Below, piece by piece: positions 51,323 through 60,102 of a stretch of DNA of 64,000 bases. The notes under the pieces were generated by a model. That model saw only the letters and a list, made by a program, of their open reading frames with translations, did not search any database and had not been told where the DNA came from. Each line of letters starts with the position of its first letter. The stretch's first letter is position 1. This DNA comes from DATHAP01 sp963762865. GTDB lineage: Bacteria; Actinomycetota; Actinomycetes; JACCUZ01. The stretch is from NCBI GenBank assembly GCA_963762865.1, contig CAVXNC010000025.1, positions 1-64,000 on the forward strand, in the 5' to 3' direction. Made by a program: the position numbers and the translations under genes.

Positions 51323-51853
51323 CTAGCAGGCGCCCCAGAGGCCGACGTCGTTGGCCCGGGCCGTCCGCTCGACCTGGTCCAGCCGGGAGGCGTGGTCGGT
51401 CTGCGGCTCGTAGGCGACCGCCTCGGCGGCCCCTCGGCGCACCAGGCGGCCCTGCACGAAGGTCCCGTCCGGCAGCCAGACGTCCCACAGCTCGCGCCCG
51501 TACAGGTCGCGGCGACCCCCGTCCTGGTAGGCCGCCGTCACCCGCAGGTCGACCGGCAGCGTGCGGGTGAGCAGCCGCGAGGCCTCGGGGCCCCAGCACT
51601 CGACCGGGTAGCCCGGCCGCACCGTCTCGGGCGAGTCGACCCCGATGAGTCGCACACGCAGCCGCTCGCCGCGACGTACGGCGATGAAGGTGTCGCCGTC
51701 GACGACGCGCTCGACCCGAGCCTGGAAGGCGCGGCCCGGCGGCTTCGGATCACCGCTGACCGCCATCGGCTCGACCGCGGCGGGAGCGCCCACCGTGCAC
51801 GCCACGCACAGCGCGACCAGACCCGGAACCGCCACGACCGTCCCCCACCTCAT
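51323..51853 (-). CDS. Secreted thermonuclease-like (SNase) protein
   Basis: 176 aa from ATG 51853: MRWGTVVAVPGLVALCVACT is a signal peptide. The SNase domain has VERVVDGDTFIAV with the Ca2+ Asp, RLRVRLIGVDSPETV with catalytic Arg and Glu, and RRDLYGRELWDVWLPDGTFVQGRLV with the second Arg. Ca2+-dependent nucleases of this type cut DNA and RNA outside the cell. It is alone, followed downstream by the repeat-rich gap. Confidence 0.82.
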   Translation of the reverse strand: MRWGTVVAVPGLVALCVACTVGAPAAVEPMAVSGDPKPPGRAFQARVERVVDGDTFIAVRRGERLRVRLIGVDSPETVRPGYPVECWGPEASRLLTRTLPVDLRVTAAYQDGGRRDLYGRELWDVWLPDGTFVQGRLVRRGAAEAVAYEPQTDHASRLDQVERTARANDVGLWGAC

Positions 51854-51958
51854 GCGACCGATGCTGCCGCGCCCCCGAGACAGACCGGGGCGCAGCAGCA
51901 TGATCGGCCGGTGCGGACGGGATCTTGACCTAGCCGCCCTGCCGCGCGGGGATGGCGG

Positions 51959-52255
51959 CTAGAGAGCGACCTCGAGGTCGGCGACCTCACCGAGCTGGGC
52001 TACGACCTGCCGGTCGACCACGTCGGCCTTCGGGGCCAGCGTCCGGACCGTCCAGGTGCCCGGCGCCGCGAAGAAGCGGAACTGCCCGGTCGCCGATGTC
52101 GGCACCTCCGCGGTGAACTCGCCGCTTCGGTCGAGCAGCCGGACGTAGGCGTTGGACACCGGCTCACCGTCGCGCACGACGACCCCCTGCACCACCGCGG
52201 CGGTCGCCAGGTCGAGCCCTTCGGTCGAGGGGCCGCCCTTCGTCGCGCCGCACAT
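51959..52255 (-). CDS. DUF1416 protein (SseC-like)
   Basis: 98 aa: MCGATKGGPSTEGLDLATAAVVQGVVVRDGEPVSNAYVRLLDRSGEFTAEVPTSATGQFRFFAAPGTWTVRTL, a single transthyretin/CNA-B-like beta sandwich typical of DUF1416. The family is almost always linked to the sulfurtransferase gene, as here. Mycobacterial SseC is in this family. ATG 52255 overlaps the sulfurtransferase stop (TGATG). The exact role in sulfur metabolism is unknown. Confidence 0.85.
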   Translation of the reverse strand: MCGATKGGPSTEGLDLATAAVVQGVVVRDGEPVSNAYVRLLDRSGEFTAEVPTSATGQFRFFAAPGTWTVRTLAPKADVVDRQVVAQLGEVADLEVAL

Positions 52256-53103
52256 CAGGACTGGTCCCCGAGCGCGATCGGCACGCCGACCAGGGAGCCC
52301 CACTCGGTCCACGAGCCGTCATAGTTCTTGACGTTCGGCTGGCCGAGCAGCTCGTGCAGCACGAACCAGGTGTGTGCCGAGCGCTCCCCGATGCGGCAGT
52401 AGGCGATGGTGTCCTTCTCGAGGTCGACGCCCTTGCCGCTGTAGAGCGCACGGAGCTCGTCGTCGCTCTTGAAGGTGCCGTCGTCGTTGGCCGCCTGGGA
52501 CCACGGGATGTTGCTCGCGGTCGGGATGTGGCCCGGCCGCTGCGACTGCTCCTGCGGCAGGTGCGCCGGCGCGAGCAGGCGGCCGGCGAACTCGTCGGGA
52601 GAGCGCACGTCGACGAGGTTCTTCTGACCGATCGCGGCCTCGACCTCGTCCCGGAAGGCGCGGATCGAGCGGTCCTGGTCCTTCGCCGTGTACGTCGTCG
52701 CCGACCGGTCGGGAACGTCGCCCACGAGCTCGCGGGAGTCCAGCTCCCACTTCTTGCGCCCGCCGTCGAGCAGCCGGACGTCCTCGTGGCCGTAGAGCTT
52801 GAAGTACCAGTAGGCGTAGGCCGCGAACCAGTTGTTGTTGCCGCCGTAGAGAACGATCGTGTCGTCGGTGGAGATGCCGCGCTGCGACAGGAGCGTCTCG
52901 AACTGCGCCTTGTCCACGAAGTCGCGGCGCACCGGGTCCTGGAGGTCCTTCTTCCAGTCCAGCCGGACGGCGCCGCGGATGTGGTTCTTGTCGTAGGCGC
53001 TGGTGTCCTCGTCGACCTCGACGAGCACGACCTTGTCGTCGCCCAGGTGGGCCTCGACCCAGTCGGCGTCGACCAGGCTCTGCTGCCGGTTGCTGTCACT
53101 CAT
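52255..53103 (-). CDS. Thiosulfate/3-mercaptopyruvate sulfurtransferase (two rhodanese domains)
   Basis: 282 aa. The inactive N-terminal rhodanese domain runs to about residue 140 (VVLVEVDEDTSAYDKNHIRGAVRLDW). The catalytic domain has VDVRSPDEFAGR and IAYCRIGERSAHTW, whose Cys236 forms the persulfide; CRIGERS is the active loop of the CysA2/SseA thiosulfate sulfurtransferases. It moves sulfane sulfur to cyanide or protein thiols. It overlaps its neighbours on both sides by 3-4 bp: DUF4395, sulfurtransferase and DUF1416 form one operon behind a leader peptide. Confidence 0.9.
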   Translation of the reverse strand: MSDSNRQQSLVDADWVEAHLGDDKVVLVEVDEDTSAYDKNHIRGAVRLDWKKDLQDPVRRDFVDKAQFETLLSQRGISTDDTIVLYGGNNNWFAAYAYWYFKLYGHEDVRLLDGGRKKWELDSRELVGDVPDRSATTYTAKDQDRSIRAFRDEVEAAIGQKNLVDVRSPDEFAGRLLAPAHLPQEQSQRPGHIPTASNIPWSQAANDDGTFKSDDELRALYSGKGVDLEKDTIAYCRIGERSAHTWFVLHELLGQPNVKNYDGSWTEWGSLVGVPIALGDQS

Positions 53104-53633
53104 GCTGAGACCTCCGTGCTGTGGTGGGTGGAAGACGCGGTGGGGGCCTCGCCCGGCGCGGTGGCGGTCGAGGCGGAGCCGGCGCGCGCCCGGCGCGTCA
53201 GCAGGTAGAGCTCGCAGCCCAGGCAGAGGCCGATGCTGGCGTTGAGGAAGGCGGCGGCGAGCGCCGCGCCGACCGCGGCCACGGCCAGCAGGTCGGACCC
53301 GGCGACGGCGCCCAGCAGGCCGAGCAGGGCGAACCCGAACCCGACTCCCTGGGCGAACCGGACCGGGCGCGGGTCCTCGAGGTCGGTGGGTGGGGCGAGC
53401 CGCGGGCGGACGAGTCGCCGGAAGAGCGCCGCGTAGGGCGAGCGGTCGACGGTGCCCAGGGCGAAGACGACGGCCTGCGCGAGCAACAGCCAGACGCTGC
53501 CGGTCAGCAGGACCGCGACCAGGACGAGCGAGGTGACGGCGGCCGCGAAGCGCGGGCCGCGTGGGTCGATGAGCCGCGGGCCGCTATGGGCCGAGGCGGG
53601 AGATGCGGGAAGGGCAGGGTGCGACGTGGGCAC
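53100..53633 (-). CDS. DUF4395 membrane protein
   Basis: 177 aa. It opens with a short variable stretch, then LIDPRGPRFAAAVTSLVLVAVLLTGSVWLLLAQAVVFALG, the DUF4395 signature. Four hydrophobic helices are seen. The loop PYAALFRRLVRPRL and the end NASIGLCLGCELYLLTRR, with a CxxC pair near the membrane, are conserved. The family is coupled to thioredoxins and sulfurtransferases and may handle thiols at the membrane. It overlaps the sulfurtransferase start by 4 bp and lies 45 bp after the leader peptide gene. Confidence 0.83.
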   Translation of the reverse strand: MPTSHPALPASPASAHSGPRLIDPRGPRFAAAVTSLVLVAVLLTGSVWLLLAQAVVFALGTVDRSPYAALFRRLVRPRLAPPTDLEDPRPVRFAQGVGFGFALLGLLGAVAGSDLLAVAAVGAALAAAFLNASIGLCLGCELYLLTRRARAGSASTATAPGEAPTASSTHHSTEVSA

Positions 53634-53677
53634 GAGGGTGCTCCTGACGGGACGCGGGACGAGCGGACGCGGAGGTG

Positions 53678-53752
53678 TCAGGAAGCCAGACAGAGCGCGG
53701 TCGCCACGCGCAGCAGGTCCACTGCGCGTCGGCGGGTCAAGTCCGGACTCAT
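53678..53752 (-). CDS. Leader peptide of the sulfur-transfer operon
   Basis: A 24-residue frame MSPDLTRRRAVDLLRVATAL ending in Cys-Leu-Ala-Ser. The [LT]RRRxVDLxRVAxALC pattern is the one annotated as a putative leader peptide before sulfur-metabolism operons in Streptomyces and Nocardioides. The -10-like TAGCAT ends 7 bp before the ATG, so the mRNA probably starts at the A of ATG (leaderless). Translation stalling at the Cys codon when cysteine is scarce may control the DUF4395-sulfurtransferase-DUF1416 operon that starts 45 bp downstream. That role is inferred. Confidence 0.7.
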   Translation of the reverse strand: MSPDLTRRRAVDLLRVATALCLAS

Positions 53753-53759
53753 ACCGTCG

Positions 53760-53765
53760 ATGCTA
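53760..53765 (-). promoter_or_regulatory. Probable -10 element of the sulfur-transfer operon
   Basis: On the minus strand TAGCAT ends seven bases before the leader-peptide ATG at 53752, placing the transcription start on or next to the ATG. The -35 hexamer 17 bp upstream (TCGTCC) is weak. Confidence 0.5.
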
Positions 53766-53841
53766 GCCGCGTCCGGTGGGTAGGACGAGCCATTCCACTG
53801 AATGAGACGAGGGAGAGCGCTCCAGGGAGCGCCCGCGCCGC

Positions 53842-54306
53842 TCACGAGTCCCCCACGGCGGCACCGAGCGCGGCGACCACGTCGACCGGCCGGGGCTGGC
53901 CGCTGGCCCGGCGCACGATGCGTCCGGCGGCGTCCAGGACGAGGACGGTCGGGGTGCGGCGCACGTCCAGGCGGCGCACCAGGTCGAGGTGCGACTCGGC
54001 GTCGATCTCGACGTGGGCCACACCGGGAACGGCGCCGCTGACGTCGGCCAGGATCCGGCGGGTGGCCCGGCAGGGCTGGCAGAAGGCCGTGGAGAACTGC
54101 ACGAGCGTGGCCCGCTCGCCCAGCGGGGACCCCAGGTCCTCCTGGGCCAGCCGCTCGGTCCGCTCGCTCGACCGCAAGGACATCGACGCGCGGGGCTCCG
54201 AGGACAACCGCCCGCCGGACCGCTGGAGCCACCAGGCAGCGGCCAGGGCCACGCCGAGGACCACCACAAGGGTGACCAGCGCAGCCGGGTTGCCCAGGAC
54301 GTCCAT
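53842..54306 (-). CDS. Membrane-anchored thioredoxin-like protein (ThiX-like)
   Basis: 154 aa from ATG 54306. The N-terminal helix AALVTLVVVLGVALAAAWWL anchors it. The thioredoxin domain follows with VQFSTAFCQPCRATRRILADV, redox pair CQPC in place of CGPC, and a cis-Pro in VRRTPTVLVLDAAG. It reduces disulfides at the outer face of the membrane or in the cytoplasm depending on orientation. In mycobacteria the thiX gene sits between the sulfurtransferase and glnR, as here. Confidence 0.82.
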   Translation of the reverse strand: MDVLGNPAALVTLVVVLGVALAAAWWLQRSGGRLSSEPRASMSLRSSERTERLAQEDLGSPLGERATLVQFSTAFCQPCRATRRILADVSGAVPGVAHVEIDAESHLDLVRRLDVRRTPTVLVLDAAGRIVRRASGQPRPVDVVAALGAAVGDS

Positions 54307-54389
54307 CCCATGGTGCAACTGGCCGCGCGACGCCCGGATTCCCCCGTCCCCGACCCGACCCCGTCCCCGACGCCGCGCGCGTTCCGGCG

Positions 54390-55121
54390 TCAGCCGACGA
54401 GCAACCGGCCCATGACGTAGCCGACCGGCGCGGCGAGCGCGAGCGGCAGGGCAGCGGCGAGCAGGGAGTCCGGTCGCGCTGCCCGGTCGGCGAGAACGGC
54501 GCCCGCCCAGGCGACCGCGCCGCTGGCCGCGGCCGTCGCCACGGCCGCACCCGTCTCCAGCCCGGTGAGCCCGCCCACGACCGCCCCGCTGGCCAGGGCC
54601 GCGACCATCGCGGTCAGCGGGCGCAGCCACCGCGGACCGGACCCGGCCCGGCCCACCGCATCCGCTGCGGCGACCAGGCCGGCCGGCACGACCGTCGCAG
54701 CCACCAGCGGCACCCCGCCCTCGGAGCCGAGCGCGGCGAGCTGGGCAGCGGGGAGGGCGGCGAAGGCCGCCAGGCACACCGTCGCCGTCAGGGACGCCAC
54801 CAGCCGTGGCCGTCCGTCCCGCCGGGCCAGCTGGGCGACGAGTGCGCCGAGAACCGCCAGCGACAGGACTGCGGGCATCCTCGCGAGCGGCCGGTCGGCG
54901 GGTGCGGTGAGGACGAGCACGTCGGCGGCGAGCGCGGCAGCCGCCGCCACGAGGGCCCCCTCGACGGCCCCGGGGACACCGACGGACCGGTGCCAGCCCG
55001 CGATCACGCAGGCCTGCACCAGTGCGACACCGAGGACCAGCACGCCTTCCCCGGCCGCCGCGGCGAGGACGAGCACCAGGGCGAGAGCCGGCCCGACGCC
55101 GACCGGGAGGTACCTGCTCAT
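54390..55121 (-). CDS. Polytopic membrane protein, unknown function
   Basis: 243 aa, extremely Ala/Val/Leu-rich, with about seven hydrophobic segments starting VGVGPALALVLVLAAAAGEGVLVL and VALVQACVIAGWHRSVGVPGAVEG. No charged active-site motif is seen. Start and stop overlap its partner as ATGA: the MoaD-like gene stop lies on its start, so both are translated together. It occupies the place where mycobacteria have another membrane protein before glnR. Confidence 0.6.
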   Translation of the reverse strand: MSRYLPVGVGPALALVLVLAAAAGEGVLVLGVALVQACVIAGWHRSVGVPGAVEGALVAAAAALAADVLVLTAPADRPLARMPAVLSLAVLGALVAQLARRDGRPRLVASLTATVCLAAFAALPAAQLAALGSEGGVPLVAATVVPAGLVAAADAVGRAGSGPRWLRPLTAMVAALASGAVVGGLTGLETGAAVATAAASGAVAWAGAVLADRAARPDSLLAAALPLALAAPVGYVMGRLLVG

Positions 55122-55360
55122 CCGCCGGCGAAGGGTGGCAGGACCTCCACGGTCATCCCGTCGGTCAGCACGGTGGACCGGCTGCAGCGCACGCCGTCGA
55201 CGAGGAAGCTGGCCACCGTCAGCACCCGGCGCAGCTCCTCGCCGTGCCGGCCGGCCACGTCGTCGAGGACGTCGCCGAGCGTGCCTCCGGCGTACTGCTC
55301 CTCGCTGGTCCCGGCGGCCGCCCGTGCCGCCGCCCAGTAGCGGATCGTCCCCACCGCCAT
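55118..55360 (-). CDS. MoaD/ThiS-like small sulfur-carrier protein
   Basis: 80 aa with a ubiquitin-like beta-grasp fold: GTIRYWAAARAAAGTSEEQYAGGTLGDVLDDVAGRHG, then VASFLVDGVRCSRSTVLTDGMTVEVLPPFAGG. It ends in Gly-Gly, the site that is adenylated and loaded with sulfur as a thiocarboxylate. No MoeB/ThiF activating enzyme is in the window. It is adjacent to glnR (divergent), as in other actinobacteria, and to sulfur-transfer genes. Confidence 0.87.
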   Translation of the reverse strand: MAVGTIRYWAAARAAAGTSEEQYAGGTLGDVLDDVAGRHGEELRRVLTVASFLVDGVRCSRSTVLTDGMTVEVLPPFAGG

Positions 55361-55485
55361 CGGTCGGCGAGCCTCCTCGTTTCGTCGGTGTTACCGGGCG
55401 GTGAACGCTCTCGCAGAGCGGACTTCACCCGCCAATCGCCTGATCATCGTGTTTCATGGTGACTGCCGACAAGGAGGGGAGCCCC

Positions 55486-56214
55486 GTGGCCCAGCTGCTG
55501 CTGCTGACGAACGCCCTGCAGCCGTCGACCGAGGTGCTCCCTGCCCTGAGCCTGCTCTCGCACACGCTGCGCGTCGCGCCGGCCGAGGCGTCGGCGCTGC
55601 TCGAAGCACCGCGCTCCGACGCGCTGCTCGTCGACGGCCGCCGCGACCTGCCGCACGTCCGGTCGCTGTGCCGGGTCATGCGCACCACCGGTGTCGACTG
55701 TCCCGTGCTGCTCGTCACCACTGAGGGAGCCCTGGCTGCCCTCACGGCGGAGTGGGGGGTCGACGACGTGATCCTCGAGGACGCCGGCCCGGCCGAGGTG
55801 GAGGCGCGACTACGACTCGCGATCGGCCGGCTCGCCGCTCGCGCCGGCACGGAGGACGAGCTGGGTGAGATCCGGCGCGGGGACGTCACCGTCGACGAGG
55901 CCACCTACACGGCGCGGGTCAAGGGCCGGGTGCTCGACCTGACGTTCAAGGAGTTCGAGCTGCTGAAGTTCCTCGCGCAGCACCCCGGCCGCGTGTTCAG
56001 CCGGGCCCAGCTGCTGCAGGAGGTCTGGGGCTACGACTACTACGGCGGCACCCGCACCGTCGACGTCCACGTGCGGCGGCTGCGCGCCAAGCTCGGGTCG
56101 GACCACGAGACTCTGATCGGCACCGTGCGCAACGTCGGCTACCGGTTCGTGCTCCCGAAGGAGCCCAAGGACCCGGCGCCGGCCGACGCCCCGACCCCGG
56201 CGCCGGTCGCCTGA
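55486..56214 (+). CDS. glnR: GlnR, global nitrogen regulator
   Basis: OmpR-type regulator of nitrogen assimilation genes. 242 aa from GTG 55486 (AAGGAGG upstream): LLLLTNALQPSTEVLPALSLLSH is nearly the same as Streptomyces GlnR. The receiver-like domain keeps the Asp in LLVDGRRDLPHVRS (Asp50), which in GlnR is not phosphorylated but holds the dimer. The winged helix has LTFKEFELLKFLAQHPGRVFSRAQLLQEVWGYDYYGGTRTVDVHVRRLRAKLG. It orients away from the MoaD-like gene and ends before a bidirectional hairpin. Confidence 0.93.
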   Translation: MAQLLLLTNALQPSTEVLPALSLLSHTLRVAPAEASALLEAPRSDALLVDGRRDLPHVRSLCRVMRTTGVDCPVLLVTTEGALAALTAEWGVDDVILEDAGPAEVEARLRLAIGRLAARAGTEDELGEIRRGDVTVDEATYTARVKGRVLDLTFKEFELLKFLAQHPGRVFSRAQLLQEVWGYDYYGGTRTVDVHVRRLRAKLGSDHETLIGTVRNVGYRFVLPKEPKDPAPADAPTPAPVA

Positions 56215-56262
56215 CCCACCGTCCGGACGTACGACCCGTCTGACGACTCTCTGACGACCCGG

Positions 56263-56312
56263 GACGACACGAAGGGGTGACGCTCCGCTCGGAGCGCCAC
56301 CCCTTCGTCGTC
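56263..56312. terminator. Bidirectional terminator hairpin between glnR and 5'-nucleotidase
   Basis: A long stem: GACGAC, CGAAGGGGTG and CGCTCC on the left pair with GGAGCG, CACCCCTTCG and GTCGTC on the right around a 4-base loop, with two small bulges. It lies between two convergent stops (56214 and 56339). Confidence 0.75.
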
Positions 56313-56338
56313 GGGTCAGCCGGCCGCGGCCGGCTTTC

Positions 56339-58093
56339 TCACGGCAGCTGGGTGCTGCGGAACGCCGGAGGCGCCGTGAGGTTGGGGTGCGCGCCCATGT
56401 AGTCGATCAGCGCGTCGAGGTCCACCTTGCCGCCGGTGCGCGGGGCACCGTTGACGAAGGCGGTGTAGCTGTCGCCACCGTCGGCCATGAAGTTGTTGGC
56501 CGTGACCCGGTAGGTGGCGCTGGGGTCGAGCGTGACCCCGTTGAGCTTGATCGACGCGGGGTCGACCTTGCTGCCGTTCGGCGCGGTCTTCGACCAGCTG
56601 TAGGTGAAGCCGTCGGAGATGCCGAGCCGCAGGACGTCACGACCACCCGGGCGACCGGCGATCCACTGCTGCTCGAGCAGCGTGTCGATCTGGGTACCCG
56701 TCATCGAGAACGTCTGCAGGATGTTGCTGAACGGCTGGACGTTGTACGCCTCCCGGTAGGTGATCTGGCCCGGGGCCTCACCCGCCGGCGAGTTGGCGTA
56801 GATGAGGTCGGCGCGCACACCGCCCGGGTTCATGAAGGCGACCTGCGAGCCGGTCGACTCCTTCTGCGCGTCCGCGATCAGGTTGGGCAGCGGCGACTCG
56901 ACGCCGCGGTCCGACGTGCGCTTGATGTCATGCGCGATCGATCCGACGACCCGGTTGCCCGGACCGGAGGCCATCGCGACCCACTTGTCGACGATCGTCT
57001 TGACCTTGGGGCTGGGCGAGACGTCGCGGGTGACCAAGTGGTTGGTCGCCCGCTCGCTGCCGCGGATGACGTCCTTGGTCTTGGTGCTGATGTTGAAGTT
57101 CATCTCGGTCACGATGCGTCCGTAGGACATGGCGCTCGTCACCATCCGCTTGACGCCCTGCGGGTCAGGGATGTTGCAGACGTAGGGCTGGTGCGTGTGG
57201 CCGGTGACGACCGCGTCGATCTTGTGCGAGAAGCCCTTGGCGATGTCGACGATCGGGCCGGACATGCCCTTGCAGCCGCTGTAGCCGCTGGTCTGCAGGC
57301 CGCCCTCGTGCAGCAGCACGACGATCGCCTTCACACCGTGCTTCTTCTGCAGGATCTTCGCGGCCTTGTTGCCGGTGCGGATCTCGTCGCGGAAGTCCCA
57401 GCCCTTCACGCCCGACGGCGAGACGAGGCTGTCGGTGCCCTCCAGGGTCATCCCGATGAAGCCGATCTTGGCCCCGCCGAGCTTCTTGATCCAGTACGGC
57501 GGCAGGACGGTCTTGCCGGACTTCTCGTTGACCACGTTGGCGGCGAGGTACTGGTAGTTCGCACCCGGGTAGACGATGTCGTTGCCCGCAGCGTCCTTCT
57601 GGAAGCAGCCCTCGACCGGGTGGCAGCCGCCGTTCTGCATGCGCAGCAGCTCGGTGACGCCCTCGTCGAACTCGTGGTTGCCCACGCTCGAGGCGTCCAG
57701 GCGCATGGCGTTGAGGGTCTCCACCGACGGCTCGTCGTGGAAGACGCCGGAGGTGAAGGTCGAGCCGCCGATCAGGTCACCGGCCGCCACGGTCAGGCTG
57801 TGGTCGTGGCCGGCGCGCAGCTGGCGCAGGTGGGTGGCGAGGTAGGCCGCACCGTTGGTGGTGACGGGCTTGCCCTCGAAGCTCACGTCGGAGTCGGGCG
57901 ACGGGTCGGGCTCGAGGTGGCCGTGGTAGTCGTTGAACGACAGCAGCTGGACGGCGATGCGGTTGGGGTGGTGGTTGGCCAGCTGGACCGGGGCTGCAGC
58001 AGCAGCCGACGCGGTCGTCACGGCGAGACCGACGGCGGCCGCAGCGGCGATGACCACTGCCTTGCGCCGGCGGAGAAGTCCGGGTGCGGACAT
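56339..58093 (-). CDS. Secreted 5'-nucleotidase/UDP-sugar hydrolase-type phosphoesterase
   Basis: 584 aa. Signal peptide MSAPGLLRRRKAVVIAAAAA to AAAAA. The metallophosphatase domain has VQLLSFNDYHGHLEP (Asp, His), AAGDLIGGS, SVGNHEFDEG and AVVTGHTHQPY, which together form the two-metal site. The C-terminal 5'-nucleotidase domain has FMNPGGVRADL, TYREAYNVQPFSN and ATYRVTANNFMADGGDSY. It removes phosphate from nucleotides outside the cell, a phosphate-scavenging job that suits the nearby pst genes. A paralog lies directly upstream at 58256-59995. Confidence 0.9.
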   Translation of the reverse strand: MSAPGLLRRRKAVVIAAAAAVGLAVTTASAAAAAPVQLANHHPNRIAVQLLSFNDYHGHLEPDPSPDSDVSFEGKPVTTNGAAYLATHLRQLRAGHDHSLTVAAGDLIGGSTFTSGVFHDEPSVETLNAMRLDASSVGNHEFDEGVTELLRMQNGGCHPVEGCFQKDAAGNDIVYPGANYQYLAANVVNEKSGKTVLPPYWIKKLGGAKIGFIGMTLEGTDSLVSPSGVKGWDFRDEIRTGNKAAKILQKKHGVKAIVVLLHEGGLQTSGYSGCKGMSGPIVDIAKGFSHKIDAVVTGHTHQPYVCNIPDPQGVKRMVTSAMSYGRIVTEMNFNISTKTKDVIRGSERATNHLVTRDVSPSPKVKTIVDKWVAMASGPGNRVVGSIAHDIKRTSDRGVESPLPNLIADAQKESTGSQVAFMNPGGVRADLIYANSPAGEAPGQITYREAYNVQPFSNILQTFSMTGTQIDTLLEQQWIAGRPGGRDVLRLGISDGFTYSWSKTAPNGSKVDPASIKLNGVTLDPSATYRVTANNFMADGGDSYTAFVNGAPRTGGKVDLDALIDYMGAHPNLTAPPAFRSTQLP

Positions 58094-58194
58094 GACACTC
58101 CTCGGGTGGTTGATCGGGATCAGCGCACGCTAGCCCGCACCGCGTGGGGATGGGCAGGAATCGGACAAATGCTGCAATCGTCCGGCGAGACAGC

Positions 58195-58228
58195 GAGGGG
58201 TGGCGCCCCGTGCGGAGCGCCACCCCTC
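58195..58228. terminator. Hairpin between the two 5'-nucleotidase genes
   Basis: GAGGGGTGGCGC (58195-58206) pairs over 12 bp with GCGCCACCCCTC (58217-58228) around a 10-base loop. It is just past the stop of the frameshifted paralog and 102 bp before the start of the intact one. The core resembles the hairpin at 56263-56312, which also ends a nucleotidase gene. Confidence 0.7.
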
Positions 58229-58255
58229 CAGGTGCGGCCGGTCAGGCCCTGACGG

Positions 58256-59995
58256 TCAGCCGGTGATCAGGTTGATCCGCCGGAAGCCCTCGGGAGCGGT
58301 CAGCGGCCCCTCGCCCATGTAGGCGACGAGCGCGTCCAGGTCGATCACGCCGTTCTTGATGTCGTCCCTCCCGGAAGACCGTGAAGCCGTCGCCGCCGGT
58401 GGTGAGGAAGTTGTTGGCAGTGACCCGGTACTCGGCGCTCATGTCGAGCGGCGCGCCGTTGAGCTGGATGTTGCTGACGCGCGAGCCGGACGCGCTGGGT
58501 CGTGTCGAAGGTGTAGGTGAAGCCCTTCGACGGCTGGAGCACGGTCGCCGCGATCGCACCGTTGGAGCCGAGCCGTACCTCTGCTGCTCGAGGATGCGAC
58601 GGATCTGGTCGCCGGTGAGGGTCACCGTCGTCAGCACGTTGGCGAACGGCTGGACCGCGAAGGCCTCGCCGTAGGTGATGTCGCCCTGGTTCAGGTCGTT
58701 CCGGACGCCGCCCGGGTTCATGAAGGCGATCTGCGCACCGCCATCCTCGCGGCGCTGGTCGCGGCCAGCTGCGCGTCGGCGATCACGTCCCCGAGCTGTC
58801 CCTCGACCGGGTTGCCGGCGTTCGTCCTGGCCAGCGCGACGTCCGCGAAGCCGACGACCTCGTCGCGGATCGGCGCGATGATCGTGTTGTACGCCGCCCG
58901 GATCTCGGTGACTGCCGGGTCCTTCGGGACGTCCCGGTCACCAGGTGGTTGGTGGCGGTGGACGCGCTCTCGCATGACGTTGTGCGGTCGGTTGTTGATC
59001 GTCAGGTTGATCTCGGTGATGACCCGGCCGAACGAGCCGCCGCGCTGGTGACGATCCGTGGGTTGCCAGCAGGGTCGGGAAGAGCAGTTGTAGGCGGCAT
59101 GGGTGTGACCGGTGATCACTGCGTCGATCTCCGGCGACAGGTTGGCCGCGATGTCCACGATCGGACCGGAGATGCCGGGGCAGGCGTTGAACGTGCCGGT
59201 GTGGAAGCCGCCCTCATGGAGGAGCACGACGATCGACTTCACGCCCTGGCCTGGCCAGTGCGGGGACGATGGCGTTAGCCGTCTCCACCTCGTCCCGGAA
59301 GTCCAAGCCCGGCGACACCGGCGGGGGTGACGATGGACGGAGTGTCCTCGAGCGTCATGCCGATGAACCGATCTTCTGCCCGCCGACGGACCGGATGTCG
59401 GTGGCCGGGAACAGGGTCTGCCCGTTCGACTCCTCGACGACGTTGGCGGCCAGGTACTGGAAGTCGGCACCGGCGAACTCGTGGTTCGGCGAGGGGGCAG
59501 GAGTTCTGGTTGTTCGCGCCGTCCCCGTCGGGCAGGCAGCCGCCGTTCTGCATCCGGAGCAGCTCCGTCGCGCCCTCGTCGAACTCGTGGTTGCCGACGC
59601 TGCTGACATCGAGACCCGACCGCGTTCATCGTCTCGATCGACGGCTCGTCGTGGAACGCCGCTGAGAGCAAGGGGGAGGCACCGATCAGGTCACCGGCCG
59701 CCACGGTGAGCGAGTTGGCGGTGCGGAGCTGCGCGAGGTGTGTGCCGAGGTACTCGGCGCCGCCGTAGGAGGGGCTGTTCGTGGAGAAGTCGTCGATCTT
59801 CGAGGACGAGCCGGTCGGCTCCTCGATCTGGCCGTGGAAGTCGTTGAACGACAGCAGCTGCACGGTGGTGGTCTTGTCGGCGCGGGGTGCGGCGGTGGAG
59901 CTGGTGGCCCCGCCGACCGAGGCCACGAGGCCGGCCGCGACGAGGGCGGCGAGTGCCACCGGGGTGCGGCGGCGGAGGAGTCCGGGTCCGGACAT
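58256..59995 (-). pseudogene. Second 5'-nucleotidase paralog with about a dozen frameshifts
   Basis: ATG 59995 opens MSGPGLLRRRTPVALAALVA, then VQLLSFNDFHGQIEEP and AAGDLIGASPLL. From there the homology to the neighbour at 56339-58093 jumps between frames: changes near 59612, 59490, 59372, 59310, 59255, 59085, 59045, 58970, 58942, 58745, 58578, 58497 and 58370. Correct-frame pieces include the Mn/Zn motifs (GNHEFDEG, VITGHTHAAYNC), FMNPGGVRNDL and TYGEAFAVQPFANVL, and the frame ends at TGA 58256. Amino-acid motifs are unspoiled while the frame is lost repeatedly. Local sequence errors, or a very recently inactivated gene, are the two readings. Confidence 0.75.
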
Positions 59996-60102
59996 GGTTC
60001 TCCTAGGAGGATGGAGGGGTGACTGGCGCAACCTACTGACCGGCCCAGCGTCGGCGGCAAGGGGTCGGGCGAAATCGTGACCTGCCCCCGTAGGGTGCCG
60101 GG

